Source: Treponema sp. (lineage in GTDB: Bacteria; Spirochaetota; Spirochaetia; Treponematales; Treponemataceae). Taken from it: a DNA stretch of 64,000 nucleotides. The notes beneath the pieces were generated by a model. It did not search any database. It saw only the letters and a program-made list of their open reading frames with translations, and was not told the DNA's origin. The position numbers and the translations under genes were made by a program. The DNA lies in the NCBI GenBank assembly GCA_016288205.1, contig JAEEYO010000054.1, forward strand, positions 1 through 64,000, in the 5' to 3' direction. This document shows positions 17,102 through 24,004 of this stretch, one piece after another. Every line of letters starts with the position of its first letter. The first letter of the stretch is position 1.

Positions 17102-18007
17102 TCAGCTTTTCTTTGTTGTTTTCTTAGCCGAAGCAGAAGTCTTTTTTGTAGTCGTTGTCTTTTTGGCGGCAGGCTTTTTCTCCACAGCTTTCTTAGTTGT
17201 GGTCTTTGCCTTTGTGGTCTTCTCTGCAGCAGCCTTTTTAGTGGTCGCTTTGGCAGTGGAAGCCTTTGTTTTTGTTGTCGTGGACTTGGCGGCGGCTTTC
17301 TTTACCGTTGAGGCAGACTTGGTTGTAGCTGCCTTTGCCTTTGTGGTCTTGCCAGCTGTAGTCTTAGTCGTTTTTGCGGTGCTTGATTTCGCCGTAGTCT
17401 TTCTTGTTCCGGTCTTTGAGGTCTTTTCCTCAGCAGAAGCGGACTTTTTGGTCGTAGACTTTGTGGCGGCAGTTTTTTTGTTTGTGGATCCTGGCTTTCT
17501 GCCGGGCTTCTTCTTGGCAACTGGTTCCTCAGAATCCTTTTCTGCGGCGCTCTTTCTTGTACGCCTTGTTGTCGTGGAAGATGTGCTTGATTTTGTTGAT
17601 GCGCGCTTTCTTGTCGCAGGTTTCTTCTCAGAGTCATCGGAATCAGCAAGAGCAGAAACTACCTTTTTCTCAACGGCGGCAAGCTTTGTATCAATATCGG
17701 AAGTGAACAAATCAGTCTTCGGTTCCACGGTATCCTGTGGAGCATCATCATCAAACAGCTTGTCAATGGCGGGATACTGCGAAGAAAGCTCTGACTTTGC
17801 CTCATCCACAGAGTCTGACACGGAAATTGCAATCTCAGCGGCAGTGTCAATGGCTTCCTCAGCGGCCTCAACAGTCTCTTCTGCGGCGCTTACAGCAGCG
17901 GTAGTCGCATTGGAGGTCTTTCCAAACACGGTCTGTTCCGGGAGAGTGGGTTCTGCATCCTCTTTTTTTCCTCCGAAAAGACCCTTAAACAAATCCTTTA
18001 ATCCCAT
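17102..18007 (-). CDS. Possible separate product: histone-H1-like basic protein from an internal start
   Basis: ATG 18007, in frame with the PrsW-like gene, is preceded by AAAAAGGAG about 11 bases upstream. The 301-residue product would start MGLKDLFKGLFGGKKEDAEP, a typical independent N-terminus, and continue into the Lys/Ala/Thr-rich tail with KPGRKPGS, an AT-hook-like element. Alternative reading: the two were once separate genes and the stop of the first was lost. No stop codon separates them, so a full fusion is also made in principle. Confidence concerns the existence of the second product. Confidence 0.45.
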   Translation of the reverse strand: MGLKDLFKGLFGGKKEDAEPTLPEQTVFGKTSNATTAAVSAAEETVEAAEEAIDTAAEIAISVSDSVDEAKSELSSQYPAIDKLFDDDAPQDTVEPKTDLFTSDIDTKLAAVEKKVVSALADSDDSEKKPATRKRASTKSSTSSTTTRRTRKSAAEKDSEEPVAKKKPGRKPGSTNKKTAATKSTTKKSASAEEKTSKTGTRKTTAKSSTAKTTKTTAGKTTKAKAATTKSASTVKKAAAKSTTTKTKASTAKATTKKAAAEKTTKAKTTTKKAVEKKPAAKKTTTTKKTSASAKKTTKKS

Positions 18008-18676
18008 CTTTAGATTTTCTCCTTTTTCTACTATATTATTATCATTTCCTATCACAGATAATTTTTCAACGTCATCCTTCAAGAATGCGTATCTCAACCG
18101 GCACTCCAGAATGGCAATCACAATCACCGCAAAGGCGAAATAATGCCTGAAATCCTTGAAGCCGGCAAAATAATTATACACCCCATGGAACAAAACTGCA
18201 AACACAAAAGGCGCGATATGCAGATTTTTTTTCCTCACGGAGTACACGAAAAGCCCCGAAAGCCCGCAGCACAGTATGTGAATCAGCGTCGCCGCATACC
18301 TCCAGAGCAGCACGTTCCGCCTGACCAGATAGATGAAAGCCTCAAAGCATCCGAGCGCCATTCCGCAGATGACGGCATAGGCAAAAAAAACGGGCAAAGG
18401 TGTTTTCTTCGCTGGCAGCAAAAAAAGGAGGAGCATCTTGATTCCTTCCTCAATCAGCGCGAGCAAAATGCACTTCACCAGCATGCCGAGCAAAGTGTTG
18501 TCAGGAAGCCTGGTACCGACAAACATCAGGAAAATCTCTGCCGGAATCAGAGCAAGCAAGCCCAGAACACAAGCCCAAAGCCCCGTCAATTTCCTAAACC
18601 CCTGCACCAACAAGGCGAGACACAAATAAAGTGCCACCAAAGGTATGAAACATAGCGCAAGAGACAAATACGTCAT
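17102..18676 (-). CDS. PrsW-like intramembrane protease fused to histone-H1-like Lys/Ala/Thr tail
   Basis: The first 220 residues are hydrophobic with about eight membrane segments and the PrsW glutamate motif LIEEGIKMLLLFLL, plus conserved histidines in LIHILCCG and LFHGVYNYF. From about residue 224 the chain changes completely: MGLKDLFKGLFGGKK, an Ala/Glu-rich part, then about 170 residues of K-T-T/K-A-A-x repeats like histone H1-type DNA-binding tails. Start ATG 18676 is chosen because TTGAAA-17-TATTCT ends six bases before it. A methionine at the junction has its own AGGAG (see 17102-18007), so two products are possible. Intact PrsW proteins normally end near the junction. The joint of a membrane protease and a basic tail is odd. 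Confidence 0.65.
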   Translation of the reverse strand: MTYLSLALCFIPLVALYLCLALLVQGFRKLTGLWACVLGLLALIPAEIFLMFVGTRLPDNTLLGMLVKCILLALIEEGIKMLLLFLLPAKKTPLPVFFAYAVICGMALGCFEAFIYLVRRNVLLWRYAATLIHILCCGLSGLFVYSVRKKNLHIAPFVFAVLFHGVYNYFAGFKDFRHYFAFAVIVIAILECRLRYAFLKDDVEKLSVIGNDNNIVEKGENLKMGLKDLFKGLFGGKKEDAEPTLPEQTVFGKTSNATTAAVSAAEETVEAAEEAIDTAAEIAISVSDSVDEAKSELSSQYPAIDKLFDDDAPQDTVEPKTDLFTSDIDTKLAAVEKKVVSALADSDDSEKKPATRKRASTKSSTSSTTTRRTRKSAAEKDSEEPVAKKKPGRKPGSTNKKTAATKSTTKKSASAEEKTSKTGTRKTTAKSSTAKTTKTTAGKTTKAKAATTKSASTVKKAAAKSTTTKTKASTAKATTKKAAAEKTTKAKTTTKKAVEKKPAAKKTTTTKKTSASAKKTTKKS

Positions 18677-18682
18677 ATACAT

Positions 18683-18711
18683 AGAATAACGCATATTTTA
18701 CGAAATTTCAA
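18683..18711 (-). promoter_or_regulatory. Leaderless promoter of the PrsW-like gene
   Basis: On the minus strand TTGAAA (18706-18711), 17 bases, TATTCT (18683-18688), then six bases to ATG 18676. Confidence 0.55.
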
Positions 18712-18766
18712 TAGGTAGATTCAAAAATACAAGTAAATTAGTTGGGATTTATGGACTTATATAAAA

Positions 18767-18812
18767 AATGGACCTGATTTAGGGGGGATTACGTCAGTAA
18801 TCTCGAATCCGC
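18767..18812. repeat. Dispersed repeat, copy 1 (core plus palindrome)
   Basis: TGGACCTGATTTAGGGGGG is a variant of the core TTGACCTGATTnAAGGGATT, followed by the palindrome GATTACGTCAGTAATC (18787-18802) and CTCGAATCCGC. The palindrome and tail recur at 19611-19636. Located 90 bases before BrnT. Confidence 0.6.
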
Positions 18813-18863
18813 ATGACAACAAAAAAAATCACATTTCCTCCGCAAAGCTTTTCACAAATATTC

Positions 18864-18893
18864 TTGACAAAAAATACAAAAAAGAAATACAAT
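18864..18893 (+). promoter_or_regulatory. Leaderless promoter of brnTA
   Basis: TTGACA (18864-18869), 18 bases, TACAAT (18888-18893), six bases to ATG 18900. Confidence 0.65.
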
Positions 18894-18899
18894 CTAAAT

Positions 18900-19202
18900 A
18901 TGGAAGAATTCGAATGGCATGAAAAAAAGGCCGCTTCAAACATTAAGAAGCACGATGGCTTAAGCTTTGAAACAGCGGAAGAAGTTTTCGAAGACCCATT
19001 CGCAATCGAAAAATACGATGAAATCAATTCGACCATAGAAGAAGACAGGTTCATCGTACTTGGAAGGATAAGAAATCAGCTTGTAGTGGTTACTGTTTAC
19101 ACGCCTAAAAACGGCAAGAGAAGAATTATTTCCGCCCGTTATGCAACATCAAATGAAAGGAGGTTATATTATGGACAATTTACAGGAAATTATGGCAATT
19201 AA
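18900..19202 (+). CDS. brnT: BrnT-family toxin
   Basis: 100 residues with the family layout: FEWHEKKAASNIKKHDGLSF at the front (W-D/H-x-x-K-x-x-x-N-x-x-K-H), then ETAEEVFEDP, RFIVLGRIRNQLVVVTVYT and RRIISARYATSNERRLYY, the R-x-I-S-A-R-x-A-x-x-x-E-R-x-x-Y motif. BrnT is a ribonuclease toxin that stops translation. ATG 18900 is preferred over longer frames because the promoter ends six bases before it; there is no ribosome binding site. The antitoxin gene overlaps its 3' end. Confidence 0.88.
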   Translation: MEEFEWHEKKAASNIKKHDGLSFETAEEVFEDPFAIEKYDEINSTIEEDRFIVLGRIRNQLVVVTVYTPKNGKRRIISARYATSNERRLYYGQFTGNYGN

Positions 19203-19431
19203 CGAGACGGATGCCATCTCCGACAGCGAAATTGATTTATCAGAGATTCCAGAAATAAAAAGCCTCGAAGGATTCAAGCCCATTCACCCGGAATACTACA
19301 AGCCTGTTCGCGAACAAGTTTCCATCAGATTTAATAAAGTTCTAGTAGATCATTTCAGAACATTCGGCAAAGGATGGCAGACAAAAGTCAATGATTTTTT
19401 AATGCAAGAATATATTAACGGAAGAATTTGA
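19171..19431 (+). CDS. brnA: BrnA-family antitoxin
   Basis: 86 residues from ATG 19171, preceded by AAAGGAGG. It overlaps brnT by 32 bases. The C-terminal part VSIRFNKVLVDHFRTFGKGWQ and KVNDFLMQEYI resembles the BrnA/DUF4415 ribbon-helix-helix region, which binds the promoter and neutralises BrnT. The operon promoter is leaderless for the toxin, while the antitoxin has a strong ribosome binding site, so translation favours BrnA. Confidence 0.82.
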   Translation: MDNLQEIMAINETDAISDSEIDLSEIPEIKSLEGFKPIHPEYYKPVREQVSIRFNKVLVDHFRTFGKGWQTKVNDFLMQEYINGRI

Positions 19432-19469
19432 AAACCTCGCGTCCGAACGACAAAAAAAGATTCCTAACA

Positions 19470-19568
19470 GCAACATTTCCCCTTTGCAATCCGCCGAAAC
19501 CATGCCATAATAAAATTACTGGAGACGCTTTTTGACACATCTGAACAATTGACCTGATTAAAGGGATT
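19470..19568. repeat. Dispersed repeat, long copy A
   Basis: About 98 bases, from CAACATTTCCCC to GACCTGATTAAAGGGATT, nearly identical to 21184-21282 (only scattered changes). It contains no gene. It ends in the core TTGACCTGATTAAAGGGATT. It lies behind the BrnTA pair and before an empty 400-base stretch. Confidence 0.75.
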
Positions 19569-19610
19569 TGTGACGGCATGTACTATTGCACACAAAACAC
19601 ATTTTAAGGA

Positions 19611-19762
19611 GATTACGTCAGTAATCTCGAATCCGCGTGGCAACAAAAATTTCGCTTTACAACAATCCATCCGTGAATGGCGTTAGCCATGAACAAATCC
19701 GTTTGTTAATTCCTTTTAAAAGGCATTTTTAATCCAACCAATTGACTTGATTTTAGGGATTA
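19611..19762. repeat. Second palindrome copy and degenerate core
   Basis: GATTACGTCAGTAATC and CTCGAATCCGC at 19611-19636 repeat 18787-18812. A further variant core, TTGACTTGATTTTAGGGATT, occurs at 19742-19761. The 19432-20006 interval otherwise shows only an unconvincing open stretch at 19767-20000. Confidence 0.55.
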
Positions 19763-19964
19763 TGTCTTGGAGCCGTCCTCGCTCTTGTCAGCCTCGATTC
19801 CGTTGTCGCCGATGCTTCCCCCTGATTCAGATGTCACTATTGTATTCACGCCCGAAGGCCAGTTTACGATTCTCATGGGAGAAATTCTTGCCTATAAGTA
19901 TTTTTTTAGCAAAAAAAAAGGACGGAGGGACAAAATTCCGCTTTTCAAACCAAAGAAACGGTGT

Positions 19965-19970
19965 TATACT
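19965..19970 (+). promoter_or_regulatory. -10 element of the small exported protein gene
   Basis: TGTTATACT: an extended -10, with TATACT at 19965-19970 and a leader of about 30 bases containing GAGAGG before ATG 20007. Confidence 0.45.
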
Positions 19971-20006
19971 ATGGAAAAGAAATCACTTGTAGAGAGGTAA
20001 ATTATC

Positions 20007-20426
20007 ATGAGGAAATATGCTTTGTTAACCTCTTTTTTATTGTTTGCCGTATGCCCACTCGGTTTTTCAAGAAGCGGAAACTGGTATCGCGTCGGGGACA
20101 GAATTTTTGCCACGGAAGATCAGTATGGAGAGCGTCTTAAATCGCCTTATATTTTTCTTGCCGAGGGTTTTTTCGTAAGCGGTCCTGTGTTCATATCCAG
20201 TATTATGCCTGATGGAGAAACTGGATATTACATTCTTGAGCTAACACAAATCTCTTATGTATCAGCATGGAGCTGTTCTTATACAAATAAATACAGAGTG
20301 AGAAAAGGAAGTGTTATCACTTTTAAAATAATAACTAACAATGACGAGTCTGAGGATAAAGAGTTCGGAGTGGACGGCTTCGGAGAAAACGAGATACAAC
20401 TGACCGAACATATAGGGTACAAGTAA
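20007..20426 (+). CDS. Small exported hypothetical protein
   Basis: 139 residues. MRKYALLTSFLLFAVCPLGFS is a signal peptide, with cleavage probably near residue 20. The mature part (SGNWYRVGDRIFATEDQYG onward) has mixed strands and aromatic residues and is not recognised. No cysteine lies in a lipobox position, so it is predicted to be secreted or periplasmic. GAGAGG stands 8 bases before ATG. It sits alone between repeats, converging on the tape-measure-like gene. Confidence 0.6.
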   Translation: MRKYALLTSFLLFAVCPLGFSRSGNWYRVGDRIFATEDQYGERLKSPYIFLAEGFFVSGPVFISSIMPDGETGYYILELTQISYVSAWSCSYTNKYRVRKGSVITFKIITNNDESEDKEFGVDGFGENEIQLTEHIGYK

Positions 20427-20468
20427 AAAAAAGGAAGAGGGCAGGTCGACAACCACCCCCTTATTTTA

Positions 20469-21041
20469 TTAACCCGATATATTAGCTCCCTTCTGCATCA
20501 TCTGTATGGAGGCGAACGTCTGGTCATACTCGCCGTCCAGCATGGATTTCTTGACTATCCCGTTTACCACCACCTCAATGTCTATTCCTCCGCCCTCATG
20601 CTCTGACTGCCTTGAGCTTTCGACATTGAGCTGTGTGCCGGACTCATTGACTATGGTAAAGCTTATGGAAGCCACACCTCCAGATGACATCAGTGAGGCA
20701 GGGTTCTTCATAGCCATGATATAGTCGTCCGGGTGGGTTGAGAAAACTCCCTGTGGTGAAAGAATCATGTCGTTGGTCTTTATCTCTCCCATGGACTCAT
20801 TCACCTGTAACGTCGCTCTTGAACGAAGTCTGTCTACATAATACTTGAGCCTATTCTCTTCCCTCATAAACATATCCACAGGATCGTTTTTCAGAGTGTC
20901 AAGCAAGGCTCTCTGCTCTAGGTTTTCGCCAGTCTTTAGCATCTCATGCATTTCTTTCGTAATACCTATTGGTTCCAACATCGCACCAATCAGTTTTGCA
21001 TCGTCCAAGCCAAGTTCCTTGAAGTCTTCAGAATTATACAT
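20469..21041 (-). CDS. Orphan phage tail tape-measure C-terminus-like protein
   Basis: 190 residues. The middle has NDMILSPQGVFSTHPDDYIMA, matching the THPDDYIMATKNP signature at the C-terminus of phage tail tape-measure proteins, followed by MKNPASL and a Q/E-rich stretch with IDIEVVVNGIV. The N-terminal part does not resemble a tape measure. It has its own start with GGAGG 7 bases upstream of ATG 21041, so it is not merely a broken fragment. No other tail, capsid or integrase gene is in the window. It may be a domesticated phage piece. Confidence 0.6.
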   Translation of the reverse strand: MYNSEDFKELGLDDAKLIGAMLEPIGITKEMHEMLKTGENLEQRALLDTLKNDPVDMFMREENRLKYYVDRLRSRATLQVNESMGEIKTNDMILSPQGVFSTHPDDYIMAMKNPASLMSSGGVASISFTIVNESGTQLNVESSRQSEHEGGGIDIEVVVNGIVKKSMLDGEYDQTFASIQMMQKGANISG

Positions 21042-21183
21042 ATAAACCTCCTAATATTTTTATAGACCGCACGTCTGCACAGCTATAATTTATTTAGAAC
21101 AATAATACTTTTTGATTTTTTTTAGCAATCATCAATAGAAAAAAAAATTAACAGCGCAAGGAAAAAGTTCTTTTCAACCAACC

Positions 21184-21361
21184 GCAACATTTCCACTTTA
21201 CAATTCGCCGAAACCATGCCATAATAAAATTACTGGAGACGCTTTTTGACATATCTGAACAATTGACCTGATTAAAGGGATTAAGACCAAGTAGTCCAGC
21301 CCTTCATAGCTTCCGGTTTTTTTGTCATCTAAAAAATTGACCTGATCTAAGGGATTAAATC
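21184..21361. repeat. Dispersed repeat, long copy B, with a second core
   Basis: 21184-21282 repeats copy A (CAACATTTCCACTTTACAA ... GACCTGATTAAAGGGATT). A further core TTGACCTGATCTAAGGGATT lies at 21334-21353. No gene in 21042-21518 is convincing; the stretch holds the two repeats. Confidence 0.75.
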
Positions 21362-21518
21362 CAGGCTTAACGCGAATGACGTTGGCCAGGAACAAATACA
21401 TTTCAAAAAATTCTTTTAAAGTTTATCAATCATCCGGTTCGTACATACTCTTATAACAATAGGACAGCTTGAAATGAAAAGTTTTAAGCTCTCGGATTAT
21501 GTTTTTAGGAGGAAGAAC

Positions 21519-21803
21519 ATGGCATCACATTTTGTTTATGTCTGGGGTGGCGAGCGAAGGCCTCTTGGTCCCATAAAATCCGAGGGCAGAGGATACTTCA
21601 CCTTTTCCGGCAAGGCCTCTTCACATACGGAACCCACCATTGAATTTCAGTGCCCGTATTGCAATAAAACCATGATGTTCTACTCCGACGAAAGCATAAG
21701 AAATCACATCAGGGACTGCAAATCTTATGACGGAGAATTCGTAAGGAACAGAAGTCCGAAAAGACATCATGGGAAGAAAAGAAACCAACAAAAGGGAGCA
21801 TGA
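21519..21803 (+). CDS. Small zinc-finger-like hypothetical protein
   Basis: 94 residues from ATG 21519, with AGGAGG 8 bases upstream. An in-frame ATG at 21474 exists but lacks a ribosome binding site. CPYCNKTMMFYSDESIRNHIRDC gives a C-x2-C-x12-H-x4-C type pattern that could bind zinc. The C-terminus is very basic (RSPKRHHGKKRNQQKG), suggesting nucleic acid binding. Not recognised. An FHA protein follows after 62 bases. Confidence 0.55.
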   Translation: MASHFVYVWGGERRPLGPIKSEGRGYFTFSGKASSHTEPTIEFQCPYCNKTMMFYSDESIRNHIRDCKSYDGEFVRNRSPKRHHGKKRNQQKGA

Positions 21804-21865
21804 CCTGAACAAGGCAGAGATCATGCTCATCACATAAAAAGGCAATAACGACAAGGAGGCAAACT

Positions 21866-22165
21866 ATGGAAGGAAACTGCGTGGCACCAGAGAAATTGTA
21901 TTTGGTTTTTGACAGGAAAAAGATCCGGCTTGGCGACTTGACCTTTATAGGACGCGACGGCAGCAATGACATCATCCTCGAAGATCCTTGTGTAAGCCGC
22001 AAGCATTGTTTTATCGGAAAGGTTCTCGGAAAATATGTCATTGAAGATCTGGGAAGCAAAAACGGAACTTTTGTGAACGGAAGATACCTGGAGAAAGATG
22101 ACATGGCAATTCTCGACCCGGGGAATGAGATCACAATGGGCGAAACATATTTTTCAATAGGATGA
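21866..22165 (+). CDS. Stand-alone FHA domain protein
   Basis: 99 residues that are essentially one FHA domain: IGRDGSNDIILEDPCVSRKHC is the phosphothreonine-binding start (G-R and S-R-x-H), and DLGSKNGTFVNGRYL is the typical N-G-T motif. FHA domains bind phosphorylated threonine peptides. No Ser/Thr kinase is in the window. AAGGAGG sits before ATG 21866. It could be the second gene of a transcript with 21519-21803. Confidence 0.85.
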   Translation: MEGNCVAPEKLYLVFDRKKIRLGDLTFIGRDGSNDIILEDPCVSRKHCFIGKVLGKYVIEDLGSKNGTFVNGRYLEKDDMAILDPGNEITMGETYFSIG

Positions 22166-22173
22166 CATGAAGC

Positions 22174-22767
22174 TTACGCCCTCAGGTTCTCAATGAACGA
22201 GTGGAAAAGCGCCCTGGACTCATCCAGCGACTCATCGCCCGCAACGGCAAGACGGAACACGGAGGACTCAAGGAGGCTGTAAATCATGTCTATGATTGTC
22301 TTTATGGGATAGCGCACAATCTCCCCGGCTTCCTGACCACGAATCAGAATCACATTCAGGAGATGCTTCAGGCGGATTACACGGCGTGAGATTCTTTTTC
22401 CGGCGTTCTCCCCGGTCTTCTGAATCTGAATCAGGTAGACGAGGAGGATTTTGAAGAGTTTTTTGTTCGACTCGCAGGAATCCAGAATCACGTCAAGGAC
22501 ACTGTTCAGGCAATCAATGGAAGAAAGGCTCTCGTCCGCTATGAGCTCTCGCAGCCTCACCTCAAGGCCCTGGGTCAGTTCCTTTATGCTCCAGATAAAA
22601 ATCTCGCGCTTGTTCTGGAAATAGATGTAGAGCGTGGTGCGGGTGATTCCGCATCGGTCGGCGATTTTCTGGAATGTCACGTCCTCGTAGCCCTCGTCGA
22701 TGAAAAGGTCCAGGGATTTCGCAAGGATTTCGTGCTTTCTTTTTTCGTGCTCAACAACAACTGCCAT
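22174..22767 (-). CDS. TetR/AcrR family transcriptional regulator
   Basis: 197 residues. The N-terminal helix-turn-helix FQKIADRCGITRTTLYIYFQNKREIF is canonical (residues about 30-57). The C-terminal ligand domain has no recognised specificity. It follows the methyltransferase gene after 7 bases, with AGGAA as ribosome binding site, so it probably shares that promoter. Whether it regulates that gene or a distant target is not visible. Confidence 0.88.
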   Translation of the reverse strand: MAVVVEHEKRKHEILAKSLDLFIDEGYEDVTFQKIADRCGITRTTLYIYFQNKREIFIWSIKELTQGLEVRLRELIADESLSSIDCLNSVLDVILDSCESNKKLFKILLVYLIQIQKTGENAGKRISRRVIRLKHLLNVILIRGQEAGEIVRYPIKTIIDMIYSLLESSVFRLAVAGDESLDESRALFHSFIENLRA

Positions 22768-22774
22768 CTGATTC

Positions 22775-23959
22775 CTACCGTCCCTTGTCTTTTGCGGCTG
22801 ACGGACTGTTGTAGATGTAAAGAGTCGTGTCCAGATTTCCGGCCTTGATTGATTTCAGAAGATTGGCATATTTTCCGATGCATTCCTGAAATTTTTTCTG
22901 GTTGGTGATTACCCCGATCTGCCATCCGGGAAAATCCGTGAAGAGGGACGCCATGCCCCGGTAGATTTCCTCTGCCTGAGTAATTTCACCGATTCTCTCT
23001 CCATAAGGTGGATTCGTGATTATCATTCCGTCATCGTAAGGCGCACGGAGTTCCTTGAAGTCGCTCACTATAAAGTCGGGACGCACAATCTTCGCGTCGC
23101 TTCCGATCATCTGCAATGCGCGCCCCGCAAGCACACAGGCATGCTCGGCGTTGAGTCTCGCACGGTCAATGGCGACGGGATCAATGTCGCTTCCGGTTAT
23201 GCGGCACTCAACGTCCGTCCTGATTTTCGAGGCTTCCTGTCTCTTGATTTCCACGGCTTTTTTCTGGGAGTAGATTGCAAGGTGCTCGTATGCAAAATGC
23301 CGTCCCAGCCCAGGTGCGACATCGTGTGCGTAAAGGACTGCCTCGGTGATTATGGTTCCGCTTCCGCAAAACGGGTCATGCAGGGGTGTCTTCCGTCTCC
23401 ACATCATCTCCTGGAGGAGGATCGCGGCTGTGGTCTCACGCAATGGGGCTATTCCGCCCTCGGTCCTGTATCCGCGCTTGTGGAGGGCCTCCCCGCTTGT
23501 GTCAAGGAGAATCTGCACCTCGTTCTCATCAAGGTAAACCCGCAGGTCACACTCCTCACCTGACTCCGGGAGGTTCGTGATTCCCCATACGTCGCCGAGC
23601 TTCTTATATACGGCCTTCTGAATCATCGACTGGATTGAGTGCTCGGAATTCAGCCTGCTCTTGTGCACGCGAACCTTGTCCACCACGAGACGGACATCCT
23701 TCTTGAAATAGTCCTGCCAGTCCACGTCGTAGCATCCGTCGAAAAGCTCGTTGAAATCGTTCGCACGGTATTTCGCCATCTGGATGTAAAGCCTGTCGCT
23801 GGTGCGGAGGCAATAGTTCGCCCTGTACATGGCATCGTCATCTCCGGTAAATGCGACTCTTCCGGGTGCGTTTCCCTCAAGACGGTAGCCAAGATGCTTT
23901 ATCTCGTTTCCTAATATTCTCTCCGCGCCAATGGCACACAATGCGACGTATGTATTCAT
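22775..23959 (-). CDS. THUMP-domain class I RNA methyltransferase (RlmL N-domain-like)
   Basis: 394 residues. An N-terminal THUMP domain (about 50-155) is followed by a Rossmann methyltransferase with DPFCGSGTIITEAVLYA (motif I, about 195-210) and ITNPPYGERIGE (motif IV, about 307-318), the N-P-P-Y signature for N2-guanine methylation. It resembles the RlmL N-terminal half / Ypsc family, so it probably methylates 23S rRNA guanine. The start is supported by a promoter TTGATT-17-TAAAGT that ends six bases before ATG 23959 (leaderless); there is no ribosome binding site. Confidence 0.85.
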   Translation of the reverse strand: MNTYVALCAIGAERILGNEIKHLGYRLEGNAPGRVAFTGDDDAMYRANYCLRTSDRLYIQMAKYRANDFNELFDGCYDVDWQDYFKKDVRLVVDKVRVHKSRLNSEHSIQSMIQKAVYKKLGDVWGITNLPESGEECDLRVYLDENEVQILLDTSGEALHKRGYRTEGGIAPLRETTAAILLQEMMWRRKTPLHDPFCGSGTIITEAVLYAHDVAPGLGRHFAYEHLAIYSQKKAVEIKRQEASKIRTDVECRITGSDIDPVAIDRARLNAEHACVLAGRALQMIGSDAKIVRPDFIVSDFKELRAPYDDGMIITNPPYGERIGEITQAEEIYRGMASLFTDFPGWQIGVITNQKKFQECIGKYANLLKSIKAGNLDTTLYIYNSPSAAKDKGR

Positions 23960-23965
23960 GTTGAC

Positions 23966-23994
23966 ACTTTAACACTTTTTGTCATTTTAATCAA
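23966..23994 (-). promoter_or_regulatory. Leaderless promoter of the THUMP methyltransferase gene
   Basis: On the minus strand TTGATT (23989-23994), 17 bases, TAAAGT (23966-23971), then GTCAAC and ATG at 23959. Confidence 0.55.
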
Positions 23995-24004
23995 GTGGAC
24001 TTTT

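Noticed and set aside
17163-18143. Long open frame on the plus strand through the Lys/Ala-rich region
   Set aside because: It is antisense to the repetitive tail of the PrsW/H1-like gene; the KAT repeats leave the opposite frame open as Val/Phe/Ala repeats. No promoter or ribosome binding site fits it.
19767-20000. Short plus-strand frame before the exported small protein, containing VTIVFTPEGQFTILMGEILAYKYF
   Set aside because: It starts with TTG, overlaps the next gene's promoter and has no ribosome binding site. A decayed fragment is possible but cannot be shown.
18767-21361. Calling the repeat array a proved integron
   Set aside because: No tyrosine recombinase is in the window and typical attC core motifs are not clearly present; left as a hypothesis.
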